Positions 13,601 through 25,335 of a stretch of 64,000 bases of DNA are shown piece by piece. Source of the DNA: Sphaerosporella brunnea. Its lineage: Eukaryota > Ascomycota > Pezizomycetes > Pezizales > Pyronemataceae. The stretch is taken from contig VXIS01000050.1 in assembly GCA_008704415.1 (NCBI GenBank), positions 142,666-206,665 on the forward strand, in the 5' to 3' direction. The notes below the pieces were generated by a model that saw only the letters and a list, made by a program, of their open reading frames with translations, did no database searches and had not been told where the DNA came from. The position numbers were made by a program, and so were the translations under genes. Every line of letters begins with the position of its first letter. The stretch's first letter is position 1.

Positions 13601-13966
13601 CCAGTGAGTCCATCCTGCTTGCTTGGCTGCCTTGAAAAAGCTGCCAGCTTGTACGACATCATTGGTATCTACATCGCCATCGCACATCGCCCGCACCGCT
13701 ACACGAACGACGTCGTTTGACTTGCTAGAGCCCTATAACTCAGAGCTCCCTCCTACAGTTGGAATTGCGCCAGCACTGCCTCCCCCATCGCCGTCATCTT
13801 CAGAAGCTTCACACTTCTGAGCTGACTCCTTGGAGTTTTGTTGTACATGCATTATTCCAACCCATTGCATCCTCTATCAGCAGCCGATTATCAAAGTACG
13901 TTTATTGAACTAGAGTCCCGCTCCCATTCAAGAAGAATCAATACGCTAACTAGCGGTGTGTACGAT
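10644..13966. other. gene-poor stretch between vph1 and the BRE4-like gene
   Basis: Only short ORFs without recognisable motifs occur here. I note a small tandem duplication (GGGACAGGGGGAAGT twice) at about 10667-10695, a short GCTTGG-type repeat near 11175-11195 and a (GGA)n run at 12486-12510. Short ORFs at 13045-13546 overlap on both strands and carry nothing I recognise. Confidence 0.5.
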
Positions 13967-16900
13967 ATGAGTAGGATGAAGCGAAAGTTTGATGGCATCA
14001 TGGGCTCCATGAAGTCGGTGTACCACGCATTACGGAACAATCCCCAGAAGACCAAGAGGATGCTCAAAACCGCCTTAGCTCTTACTACGGCTCTTTCTCT
14101 CACCTTGCCGCCCCCATTGGCCAATTTCCATGGCCAAAATCCGTTTCTCGTAGGAACAATCGTAAGTGAAGTTCTCCAGGATTCAGCTGCCTTTTCCATT
14201 GTGGCTGGTTTCAGGATGTCTGCCACTGTGCAGTCCCGCTGAACCGGGGTCTTATGACGAGCAAGCACGAGTGCGAAGGCATGTCTAATTATTGTACAAG
14301 CTGACGGTTCTCTTCTGTCAGGCAATCTACCTTTTCCCTAACAAGACCGTTGGTGGCCAAATATTGGGCACCAGCATTGGTGCTTTGGGGATCCTTCTCG
14401 GATTGTCATATTCGAATTTCTGGCTATTCATTGCTGGTCTGGTCCAGAAGACCGATTCAGACCATGTCAACCTGCACCGACGACTTGTGCTTTTGTGCGC
14501 TTTCGCGCTGGCTGCGTTTTTGGCCGGCTATGTGCGCTCGAAGCACAGCCGGAGCTACCTGGGAATGAATTTCTTCATGTTGGTAAACATGTTCTGCCTG
14601 ATTCGTGGCATCACCAATTTCCAGCAACAGTTCCACTCTTATTTCTATCCAATGTTCATCGGGGGCGGTATCAGCCTTTTCGTTAGTATCGCAGTATGGC
14701 CAGAGGACCGTGGCGGAGCTTTGAAGCGCGAGGTTATCAAGGGAGTAAACGAAACAAAGGTTGCAATTACGGCGCTTCGGCACATAATGAAGTCTGAAAG
14801 CTGTGAGGAAGTCGATCTGAAGGGCATCAAAGCAGCCGAGCAAGCCCTAGCAGCGAGTCTTCACGAGGCCAACTACGAGTTTATGTTCTCGAGAGTGGAC
14901 TCGAGTTACCTTGTGCCACTCCAACGCTGCATGGCCCGCCTGGTCTCGACATGTCGAGCTCTGAATGCTTCGGTGCGTAGAAAGCACCGAACCCGCCCCG
15001 TCGGTGACCTCGGTTGCAGTATGGGTTTGACGAGTATCCATACCCGCCTTTCCATGGATGGTGTTTTTGCAAACGCCTCGGGCCTTCTGGATGCAATTGC
15101 AAGGCGGATCGAAGAGCTCCACAGCGGCTCATCGTTCACTCTCCTCGACCACGAACGATTCGCCCAGAATGTTGAGCAGTTGATGGTGAACATGAGCTTC
15201 GACGTCCAGAACCGTGTGATCGCCGATATCGTCGACATGGAGGAGGCAGCTTTCACAGACCAAATCAACACGATGATTCTCGACATCATGGACATCTGCA
15301 AGGACATGGCCCGTGCTACAGCCTTCATCCAACCAATCACCAAGAGCATCCGTATTATCCTTCCCAGAAAGCTGTGCCGTCGGGAGTTCGAGCTCAGCGA
15401 GCCATCTCTCAACGATGACGCACGAGCAGACGCCATATCTCGCTTTGACGCGATGTCAAGAGGCCGGTCAATGATGGCCACCGACGAGGCATATCTCCTT
15501 TACAAGGAATCGACCACACCGTTCGAACGCGCTCGTGTCTGGGTGTCCGAACGACTTATGGCATTGAATCACTCTAGGCATGTGAAGTACGCCGTCAAGT
15601 TCACAGTTGTTATGGTCGTTCTCGCCCTACCGGCGTTTATAGCCAACTGGTACATCTGGTACAACGAGGCGCGTGCACAGCTGGCCATGATTTCAGCACT
15701 TGTTGCCATGGAGACGACCAGGGGAATGACTATTCGTACTGCTTTCATGAAACTGATTGGAGCTCTTTGCGGTGCTACTTTTGCCTTGGCCGTCGTGGAA
15801 GCTTCTTTGGGTATTTATGCTGTATCAATCGTTCTCACTGTACCTATTGGCCTTGGAGTTGGATGGGTGATCCTTGATGCAAGATTAAGCAAGGCAGCAA
15901 CTGTTTGTTCCCTTGCCTACAATTTGATACTAGGTATTGCTACCGTTACCAGTGGTCCGGTCGAAGCGACCCTTGCGAAACGTCTGGCGACTCTTCCGGT
16001 GGGCCTGCTTGTGGCTGGCATCGTCCATATGACACTGTTCCCGTACCATGCTCGAGAAGAAATGGTGAAGGGTCTCGGGTCGTCACTCGATTGGCTTCAC
16101 CACCTATTGTTCGCGATCGAGTTGTCAACCGAGGACCCAACCCTACAGGTAAGCAAAACTTCCTGCCCCTCCCTTTTCCCAGTCGCTCAGTTGCTCACAA
16201 AGCATAGACGAAATATGATTCGATGGTCCAAAATTCCCGGAACCGGATCGGCTTTGCAAAGAGTCTTCTCCCTGCCACCCACTATGAGTTCTCGATCGGA
16301 GGTCACTGGCCATACAAGCGATTCGAAGGGATAGTCGACAAGATTATCGACATCATGGACATCATCGTCGGTGAAGTCTCGGCCGATCCCGTTCTCGCGG
16401 TCCACATGAACCGTAGCACAGCCTGCGCAAGTGTGCGAACCAAGCTTTTAGCAACACTCTGCAACGATCTGCTGGTGATTTCGCACACTCTTTCGGCACG
16501 GTTATTCATGCCCCGTCACCCGAGTTTGTCGAACCACGTCTTGCATGAATACATGCACTCTCTCCTACTTCAGCTCCATGCTATGCCCTCAGACTCCACT
16601 GCAGCAAAGGATTATGTGGATGTCGGAAGACTGGCAGATCTGGTTCATGAGATGGATCACCTGAGAACCATGGTCGATGAACTTACCACCGAAACTCAGT
16701 GTCCTAAGAACGGGCTTAGGCCACATTTGAGCTTTGTTAGGAGGAGTAGACCTTCGACGGCGGTTACGAGAAGGAGTAGACCTGGTACTCCTGGCAATTC
16801 CACGCCAAGAGGTTATGGCGCTGCTACCCCTCCTTCTAGGAGTCGGGCACCTAGCGTGCTGGAGTTGGATCTAAGGAGTGGCAGACGCACACCTGATGTT

Positions 16901-17023
16901 GTTGAGTTGGATCTTAGTGGTGGAAGATGCTCAGGGAACGATGACAGAAACGACCAGCAGAGGGATGGATATGGTCATACCAGTGAGGAAACGATTACGC
17001 AAGGTAGTGATGAGAACGTTTAA
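13967..17023 (+). CDS. BRE4-like putative ER transporter (six-TM N-terminal / FUSC-like / ArAE_2 architecture)
   Basis: I model exons 13967-14161, 14322-16148 and 16208-17023, 945 residues. The protein has two blocks of membrane helices: one N-terminal (about residues 20-250, including NPFLVGTI and FPNKTVGGQILGTSIGALG) and one FUSC-like block around residues 480-640 (starting HVKYAVKFTVVMVVLALPAF). A soluble C-terminal domain follows (HYEFSIGGHWPYKRFEGIV), then a Ser/Arg/Pro-rich tail with two copies of a VLELDL/VVELDL-Arg motif. Yeast Bre4 affects brefeldin A sensitivity; substrate and location are unknown, and endomembrane is inferred. The first intron (160 nt) is longer than others here and its borders are less certain. 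Upstream in-frame ATGs (e.g. 13847) could lengthen the N terminus by 40 residues. The middle and 3' exons are firm. Confidence 0.85.
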
Positions 17024-19870
17024 AATTCAGGAGTCGTGCATTTCATTTCTTGCCATTTCATGGTTGGGTTTTAGGGTGGAAACGGGCTGAGTTTCATGGG
17101 AGTTTTTGTACTTGTTTGGGTTGGCTATATGGCTGTCTTACGAAGTTTGAAACGATATCAATGACACGTAACAGTTGTTTTTCTTATTTGCTGCATGCTT
17201 GTGGGAGTTTGGTTGGTAGATATACTGGATATTGGGTAGACTAGATGGATTATGCATGCAACTGATAAATCTCGAGAGGTGACCGAGCGAAGAGAATAAC
17301 TGAAACTCACTCATCTCTGCAGTCGTGAAGGAGGGGATCTTATTTCTGCACTACACTAACTGGCATCAACGGGCCACTTATTAAAAAAATCACAGCGCGG
17401 TCGATCCCTTTTTTTTTTTTTCAAATATCAAATACCCAAGTATGATGGGTCTGCCGCGGCCGGACGACGTTCCAAACTACTCAATTGCGACCACCACCAC
17501 CACGGCCCTGCCACCCGGTGATAACTTTGTGTCATTATGAATTGGTTGAATATATGTGATCGCAAACCCGTCGAAAATTTTGAGTCGGCGACGACGATGA
17601 GTTTAGGCCCCCCCTCCTTTATCTCACTCAAAGCGCATCACGTCCTCACAGGATCAAAGCTGCCGGATCGGATGGCTGCCACTCTGGGGATAACGCATCA
17701 TACTGATCCTTTATAGGGGGTGCAGGAATATTCGCTGTTTTATCTACAGCGTTGCTCCACTAGATACATTAGGCTGATCGTCGGTCTGTTTTCAAATATA
17801 CTAGTTACCTGAAACCGCGTGGGTGTTGGTCTTGTTGCTGCTAGGTATGTAATCATTGCGTCCGCGAGGTCAAAGCTGGCTGGCTGGTGTGTCCTATATG
17901 TATGCAGGAGAAGAGTTGGGCCCCCGGGGGGAGGGTGATCATCTATGATTCGACATAATTAACGCGTCAACGCAGGGCGCTTCACTGCGACAGGGGGGGT
18001 TTTTTTGATAACATCCGGAGGATTTTTGGAAACTGGATCACGCAGCAGTAGCAGCAGTTTAGAGAAACGGGGTGTCGCTGGGGGTCGGCCAACACGCTTT
18101 GGCGTGACCAAAACAAAAGCTCGAGATATGTATCTAGGGGGGAAATTTAAAGCCGTCCGGTTCTCAGTCTGCTTTTCCCCCTCATGATCAGCTAGGTTTA
18201 CTGAGTATCAGAGACACTTTCAAACAAACGAACCTAGCTAGCTAGCCGCTGGAAGAAAGTTGTACGTCTGCCTAACCACTGCACACGCATGAATAAGGTC
18301 TCCACCGGCTGTCGAATATCTATCCTTACTGGATATGTACCATTCTGGCAGCGGCTGGAAGAGATCGGATCTACTTGTGGATATTCACAGGTAATCACTC
18401 GGTTCTTCTTCTCCACTACAGATGCGCGCGGCTTGGGACTTCTTACCTACTTCTGTATTTCATGTCCGAGCCCGGGAGGTAAATTTCAGTGGCGCCGCTG
18501 GGGTTTTGCGGATGTAAAACATTGCGGTGAATGAGTGGATGAGTGATCAAAAATGACCAACGATGAGTTGAATTTTGTTGGCGCGACTGACTCCCCAATC
18601 TTTGACCACGCTTTGAAATTTCGAGCCGAAGATAACGGCTGGCGGGTTCAAACCTCCTACGGCGCCTGCACCCGCGAACTGTTCCTTCTCCCACGAACCT
18701 ACATAGGAATCTACGACTGTCACAGCAGCGTATCAAAGCGTCTCAGCGCCTCAACATCAGCTCCGTCTGCGCATGCGCATGCCCCCTTCATCTTTGCCGT
18801 CACGCAACGGGGCATAGCCACCGTTAAATACCCCCCCATTCCCAACTCTCAACCGTTGATTACGTCTTCTGAAACATCACCATGATCAATCCGTTTCAGC
18901 TTGCTTCCGACGACGATCCGTTGCTATTCTTACCCTTACTTCCCTCCAGGAGAAGGCCAAAGCACTGTCGATCACGACTCGATCACTCCAGTTGCATACA
19001 AACCACAATGTAGGGGAAACGGGGTGTGCATGCGTAGGGTGATATCCCGTGATCCACGCAAAAAAAAACCAAACGCGTCAGCTGGCTGGCTGGGCAGGGC
19101 GGTGCTTTTTATATCATCCCCGCGTGCGTCGATCGCGAAGGGGGGGGGGGGCAACAATGTTCTGGATGGATGGATGAGCAAGAACAAGTATTATGCTTTG
19201 ACTTTGACTTTGAATTACTTGCGCACATGAGTACAGTCTGGCAGTGGCGCTATCAACCTTCTACAATCTGTTCAATCTCGGTGTTGAGAAGGCCCGGTTG
19301 CTCCCTTCCCATGCGCTCACCAGTGTTTTTTCTGTTCGTTAATGCAGCCGAGCCGTTGGCCAGCCCCGCTGCCGCAATGTCGGTAGTGCCTCCGCCTGCT
19401 CTCGACTCTGCATCCACTCCGAAACCTCAGCGAGCTTCAGTCGGCTCGCTCGAAACCTGCGGCAGCGCTATGGACTGGTCCACATCTTCTCACTGTCCCT
19501 GTACGAGATCGAGAAAGCTTTTTCTGCGTGCCGGCCCGCTGGTTCTTTGGGTTGCATGGTTTCTGGGTGTGAGCCGGGCGCCCGGTCGGGCAAAGACGGG
19601 CGGCGGTCGGATGCCGCGCGGAGGTTATTGTGGGCTTGTTGTTCGGCTGCGGGAACAAGTGGGCGTGGTATATAGAGAAGATGGAGATGAAGTGCAGTCG
19701 CTTTCTTCACGCAGCCTTTTTTGTGTACTGCTTTTTGCACCCGCTATCACTCGACTTTTGAACCTGACATCTCCGTCCCGCCTCGGTCATTGCGTGTGCT
19801 TTGAGTATTTCCCACATCCTCCCCCCAACTTTCGAATCTCGAGGCGATGGCAATGCAAAAAGGCGCAAGC
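17024..19870. other. gene-poor stretch downstream of the BRE4-like gene
   Basis: No convincing gene. The longest ORF (19170-20006, plus strand) is rich in Arg/Lys/Glu from purine runs, has no recognisable domain and overlaps the ubiquitin fragment on the other strand, so I do not call it. A short homopolymer G run lies near 19141-19150. Confidence 0.5.
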
Positions 19871-20269
19871 TCAAATGCGGTCAGAAGAAGAAGAAGGCCA
19901 AAGGCAGTCTGGGAAACTCATACTGTATACAAAGGAAGAAAAAAAAACGAAGCAAAAGAACCCTGAAGCTCTCCACGCCAGAACAGACGACCAAACGAAA
20001 GGATAAGTATTACCAGCGAAGATGAGACGCTGCTGGTCCGGAGAAATACCCTCCTTGTGCTGGGCCTCGCTCTTTACGTTGTCGATGGCATCGGAAGACT
20101 GCAACTATTTTATTGTGGTTGTTGTTAGCAGCCGTGACAAATAAACATTGTAAAAGCAGCGACAAGCTAGCTGCTAGCTTACCTCGAGGGTCATAGTCTT
20201 GCCGGCCAACTTGCGGGTATCATCGAGGGATTTCTTTGTACTGCCAGCCAATGGCTGCTTCAGGGACAT
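19871..20269 (-). pseudogene. truncated, chimeric ubiquitin-like gene fragment
   Basis: On the minus strand an ATG at 20269 opens MSLKQPLAGSTKKSLDDTRK and runs into LAGKTMTLE, which matches ubiquitin around residues 8-16. A GTAAGC donor and GCAG acceptor (intron 20099-20182, 84 nt) join it to SSDAIDNVK and then [15 protein letters not shown], ubiquitin residues up to Gly47. Beyond that the sequence is unrelated, so Lys48, the second half of the fold and the C-terminal Gly-Gly are missing; residues 17-18 are also lost. The ubiquitin MQIFVK start is replaced by sequence from a dispersed repeat also found near 44.4 kb. A further GTAATA after Gly47 could be an old second donor, but I found no matching exon. 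A functional ubiquitin is excluded; an expressed small chimera cannot be. Confidence 0.75.
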
Positions 20270-20440
20270 GATCAGCACCGTTAGCTAGATCCTGCTATGC
20301 CGCGGCCCAATCTATGTCCATGGTCAAACTCATTGTCGGATGTTTGTGGGATAGCTTTGTGACGTTCGAGTTTGAGAGTATGGCGTTCGGGTTTGAGGGT
20401 GTTACCAATGTTCACGATCGACTTCGAGAGAAAGCTTGGG
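20237..20440. repeat. diverged dispersed repeat, copy 1 (other copy near 44.40-44.60 kb)
   Basis: The stretch from TACTGCCAGCCA through GCCGCGGCCCAATCTA and CATTGTC matches 44403-44600 in the same orientation with scattered substitutions and small indels; the similarity fades past about 20440. On the minus strand both copies have protein-like conservation (DWAAA, QDLAN, HVPEAA in copy 2), but here a small deletion next to GACATAG breaks the frame. It may be an old transposon part or a duplicated gene piece. Confidence 0.7.
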
Positions 20441-20580
20441 CATATAAAGTTTTGCACATTTCATTAACGTTGATCGTTGTAAATCTATTGTTGGCGCCTC
20501 CTGGTCGTTGTAAGTTTACACAGTTTACCCCTGGTCGTTGTAAACCTATCTTTGGCGTTGAACATTACGATTGTGTATAA

Positions 20581-20844
20581 GGGCCCGTCTGGATTTGCGA
20601 TATTTAGGAGATAATGGTCATTTGGCCTAAATATCATATTGAGGGTGTGTGGCGAAATGAGCCCCGTCAGCATCGCTGTGATGTCACCGCTCCCGCCCAC
20701 TTCTACAAGACAACCCCACCGCCCGGCTGCCGCCTCGTCACTGCTCACTTCCTGCGGCTGAATCCAAACGACCCCCTCTTTAGCGAAAATATATTTTGGC
20801 CAAATGACCATTATCTCCTAAATACCGCGAATCCAGACGGGCCC
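20581..20844. mobile_element. Harbinger/Tourist-like MITE with about 50-bp inverted repeats and TAA target duplication
   Basis: The left end starts GGGCCCGTCTGGATTTGCGA and the right end is its reverse complement with two changes in the first 20 bases; pairing continues through TATTTAGGAGATAATGGTCA and TTTGGCC. The unit is 264 bp and is flanked by TAA on both sides (20578-20580 and 20845-20847). A 3-bp TWA duplication and a GGGCCCGTnTGG-type terminus are known for PIF/Harbinger-derived MITEs. The interior has no coding capacity. Confidence 0.85.
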
Positions 20845-21142
20845 TAAATGAAAAATCCACAGACGGGGCTGAATTATGGGGCAAACCCACCAAAAACGAA
20901 GTCAATTTTGTCCGAACACCGATAGGTAGAGTATAACTACCGTGAATAGTAACCACGCTGTCAACAGCCTTTCTTCCACCACGTGGAAGAACGAGGCATT
21001 CTCCGTTCCCGCGTGTATGCATGCATGAAGGTTTTAAACCCAACCTTGTTTGACGCAAAAAAAAGCCTGAAACGGTGTGTGTGTGACATGAAATAGAAGA
21101 AGGGCAAAGACCAAAAAAAAAGGCCAGAGCCAGTTAAGTGAG

Positions 21143-21243
21143 CGATACTGGCAGGACTCGAACCTGCAGCCTTTGGCAGGATCCAAAGCCGAACCGAAGC
21201 TCGAACACCGGAAGCCAACGCGCTACCATTGCGCCACAATACC
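21143..21243 (-). tRNA. tRNA-Arg (anticodon CCG) with an intron of about 28 nt
   Basis: Read on the minus strand, the acceptor strands GGTATTG and CAGTATC pair with two wobbles. The D arm is GCGC-AATGGTA-GCGC. The T arm is GCAGG-TTCGAGT-CCTGC. The anticodon stem TTGGC/GCCAA encloses a loop reading TT-CCG-G before an insertion of about 28 nt at the usual intron position after base 37. The insertion contains CGG triplets able to pair with the anticodon, as tRNA introns normally do. Anticodon CCG reads CGG arginine codons. The CCA end is not encoded, as expected in a eukaryote. The main uncertainty is the exact intron border, which decides the anticodon. Confidence 0.8.
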
Positions 21244-24200
21244 CGACTGTGTTTGTGATTTGAGGAGATGGCCCTGTGAATAATAGATGCACCCTGATAT
21301 GATTACGACGATGGCTGGGAAAATTTTAATAGGAAAAGATTTATTTAGCTCACGGGTTTCTTGGAGATTGGAGCGTCTGTGCGGGGGTTTCCTATCGGCC
21401 TATCAGGGTCTCAAATTTCAGTGCCGAATATCGTTGGACAATATGTTGAGATGGTGAGGCCATAGGCAAATGCTCACATATCAGAAGGCGGGCATGAAGC
21501 AAGGAGTCCGGCCGCGCGGTAAAAACCTCGACCGTTGAAGCGCCAAATCCTGTATGCCCAGAGTTGAGCCGGTTCGGTATCCAACGACAATCGCCGCGAG
21601 TCTGACCGCTCCGCCGAGAAAACAAGCAACCTGAAGCTTAGGTACCTGTATCTATTAAGCAAGCCGTAGACCCCACGAAAAGTGTCCGGACCATCCATAT
21701 AACCGACACCAAAAGTCCCCTCTGCTCCACACACTTCCCACACCTCCCCGCCTTTCCAGGGAAGCAAGCCCATGGCCCAGCGGAGATCATCCGGAACCAA
21801 CGGAATCAATAGACCCGGTAGGTATATGATCTGCGATTTCCATCATGCCGCAGTAGCCGTTCACTACCCATACCCGCGCGAGGAAAATCTACCAAACTAT
21901 ACATCGAGATTAAGTTACCTGCTTAAAGATTAAGTAAGTAATGTTCGTGCCCTAGTGTGGGAAGTATTTACCATCAAATTGAAGATATGCCGCTTTCCCG
22001 TCTCCCCGCGGCACCGGCAAAACGGAAAACCGAACCCGCACGACGGGCGGCCACCGGGCGGCAGCGTGGAAAGGCGGGGAAAGGCGCTTACCTAGCGCTG
22101 CCCAGAGCTGGAATGAGGAACGGTCCGAGACATCTGTGCGGACCTCAAGTTGCTGACGACAACAGCGCTTTGGGAAAACACGCAACGTCGGAAAAAGGAG
22201 ATTTGCTAATCGTTGGATATAAAAGTCCTACCAGCAAGGTGTGAGGGCGATGATCGGGCGGAAATAAACCCTGATGCGGACAGATCGGTGGAGAGGCGAT
22301 CCCCAGACCTATGCCGCTGCTGGCTGGACCGACTTCTCGGCGGGTGTATGTGCAAAAAGCAATGGGGCGAAATTCTAAATTCTTAATTTTCTGTGCAAAA
22401 GGCGGGGTTAGTGGGGCCAGCACATCAGAGGGTCCGAGGCGTGTTCCAGGCGGAGTTAGACTCTCGCCACGGTTCCCTGTGTCAGATGAATTCGATACTC
22501 TATCTCGACGTCTGTTGTCTGGACCTGACGCTGGCCACGGTGTAGCTAAACTGCTGGACAACTGCCGGTGCAAAAACGCAAAAGACCGACGGAGACAGGT
22601 TAAGACAGCTAATTCTGCAGCTGGTTCCCCCCACGAACAAATGCCCATCGCGCCATCACCATGCCCGACTCTTTGCGCTGGCATCTCCAGCCTCCCAACG
22701 CACGTCGAGTGATGGATCGAGAAACAACCGGAATACCGGCTAGATAAGAATGTCGTGTCGAATGTTGACACAAGGCCTGATTCACATATTGCATACATGT
22801 CCTCACAGCCCCCCTTATGCTCTCCAGACCGACCTGATAGTTGAAAATTTTCGTAGCTAGAGTAGCGTGTTGAGTCTAGCTAGGACGTTTCAAGGAACCC
22901 GAAAGAAACGTGCAGGGCGCTTCTTTGTCAAAGCACTGGCCTTGAATAAAAATTTCAGATGAGCTTCGGAAGAAGCCTAAATCCAACCAGGTCGGATCTC
23001 CCGTGTATAAAATTCGTTTCTCCAACAAACCGTCGTGTCGAGGGGCTCGTCAAGGAATGTCAGGAGAGGGGTCCGCATAGGTTGACCAAATAGAGTCCGC
23101 ATATCCAGCCATCGCAGCTGAGGGGGATCCACACCGGGAGTGAATATGCCCACATGTCAGGATGGAAATCGCTATCATTCCCTCAGTTGAAACCGCCAGG
23201 ACGGGGGAGCTGACGAGGTGCAAGCCCAGCTGTACTTAGTACCGATGTGACTACAACATGTACCGTTATCTTCTCTGCGGACAGAGGTGCTTATTTAACC
23301 CTTGACCCGCGACGAGGATTGAAGGGCCCTTGAGAATGCATTGCGATTCGCTCAGCGTTCGAATTCGTTTTTTTCATCAAAGGGTGTGAGACATGTCGAC
23401 AGCGGGACATGAGAGAAGCGATAGGGCCAGATAGCCTGTCGATAACTTCCGGAGCAGTGTGGACCTACTAGATCTGTCGCAGAGCCACCGTGGCCGACCG
23501 GAACTATGTTTTTCCGCGCATACGCTACGTCGCCCCGGGTACGGAGTAGATGCAGTATGGGATGGATGTAGCTGTTCGATGTAAGGTGTTGAGGGAGATT
23601 GCGGGCGTTCTGGAACCATTCCCGAGTTCTCGGAGGCGAGGCGAGATAGGAGGCTCTTTTTGAAAAATCTGCACCGTGCTATTTGTGGATGCCAGTCGCC
23701 ACCGTCGTCGTCGTCCGCGTCTGCTCGGCGCTTCTGGAAGGAAACCTGGATCTTTCGTTCTGATGGCGGCATGGTCACACCTTATTACTGCACACACCTA
23801 AAAACCACGTTGCGGCGTGAGGTGGGTGGTACAACAACAACGGGAGATGGCCCAGCTGTGAGCATTGGAAGGGCAGAGGTCTCGGGTATGCAGTAGCGCG
23901 GCCAACGTTGCGTTGGATCTGAAGCTGCTTGCTTGCTTTTTGCGGGACCGTTGTTTTTTTTAGCAGGCGGAATAACCATCATGCTCATCGCAGTTCGCTG
24001 GTCGCGACAACAACGTCGAGATGATATCGATGTCTGCGCCATCAATCGTTTCCCGAAAGCCGTGTGCATGCGGTGGATGAGGCACTTTGCGGCCCACCCA
24101 GAGTGTTTTCTTTCCTTTGCGCGGTTCCCAGTCCTGTTTCCTTGCTTATCCGATCGGACCGGCTGTGTATCTATGGCTCACCACCTTCACTCGACACAAA

Positions 24201-25036
24201 ACAGGCAGACGAAGCCGCGCGATAACAGACGCAATGCTTTCCGATCAGCCGTGCCCTATAATTGTTGAGAAAGCGTGGGGGCTAATCGCCTAAAAACTGG
24301 TGACTGATTTAGGCAGAAGATCGCCCTTCCCCCCCCTCCCCCTCGAGCACCGACAAGCAGGTACGATCGGAACCAGAGGCATGCAGCCACGGTGTGGCCC
24401 GTCGGGACGTCCAGCAGCTCTACAGACACACGCTGGCTGCTGCAGGCGGTGCCTGAATTGCGCGGCGGACAGAAATTCTGGCCAGGTCCTCCTCCTACAT
24501 ACCTCCTGCAGTTCGACACCACCGCGCTCTCTGGCTGCAGCTCAGGGTTGGCTGCAAGAGCGCTGCTCCTTGCCAATCATCCGGGAATTGAGGGTGTGAA
24601 AACAGCCGCTAATTCTCGGAAGACCTGCCTTGCCCGTCTCTGCTGGTTGCTTGGGCTTGGTTGCTGGCTGCTGGCTGCTGCTGCTAGCATGCTGCTGTTT
24701 GGCGACGCTAGAGACGATGGTGGAAAGATCGCTGCGCTGATGTGCGTAACCGGTGGAGCTGCTGCTGTCCGTCAACCAACCCTGTGTCCTGGCTTGCTGG
24801 TAAAATAGATAGAAAAAGGTGGAATGCATCTCTAGACCGAGAATACCTACAGCCACCACCCCCACCCCCCCCCCCCCCCAAAACCAAAAGATATCTCCCT
24901 TTCTCGCCCTCTCTTCTCCCATAACTCCTCAACTACCTACCTCACTTGTCCGTGTCATCTTCAAATCTTACGTCCATATTTGCCTTCGCAGCAAAGAATC
25001 ATACTGCCGAGAAAAAAATTTAAAAAAAAAACTTCC
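21244..25036. other. gene-poor stretch upstream of prm10
   Basis: No recognisable gene. The longest ORFs (minus 22145-22798, 217 codons; minus 23377-23778) show no domain and face equally long ORFs on the other strand, which points to chance in GC-rich sequence. A poly-C run at about 24866-24879 and the C/T-rich prm10 leader lie at the right end. Confidence 0.5.
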
Positions 25037-25154
25037 GTAAGTAATTCCGCCCAAAATCCGCTGCATTATATCTCCGCCCTGCAGCTTTAGCTTCCTTCTC
25101 TCGTGGCCCTGATCCAATGACTAACACCTCTTCGTTGGCTTTTTTTTTTGGCAG
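25037..25154 (+). other. probable 5' untranslated-region intron of prm10
   Basis: A GTAAGTAA donor at 25037, a branch-site-like GACTAACAC at about 25117-25125, a polypyrimidine run and a TTGGCAG acceptor ending at 25154 form a textbook fungal intron of 118 nt, upstream of the ATG at 25336. Confidence 0.65.
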
Positions 25155-25335
25155 ATAACACACCGAAGCTCCAGACAATCTCAAATCTTCTCCGGATCAC
25201 CTTAACTCTCTGTTCGCTTTTTTCGGTAACACCTTTCGAGTCTATATTACCAAGCTCTATCGACTTCGGCATATAAACAAAAAAAACAACTTGGCCGGCT
25301 CGCAAACTTCGAATTTTCAACCTCCACTCGCACAG

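Noticed and set aside
18640..18680. GGGTTCAAACCTCC resembling a T arm
   Set aside because: The stem has a mismatch and no cloverleaf can be completed.
19170..20006. 278-codon plus-strand ORF
   Set aside because: It is made of purine-run Lys/Glu and Arg/Ser sequence, has no domain, and overlaps the ubiquitin fragment on the opposite strand.
22145..22798. 217-codon minus-strand ORF
   Set aside because: No motif, opposed by a 133-codon plus ORF in the same place; chance in GC-rich DNA is more likely.
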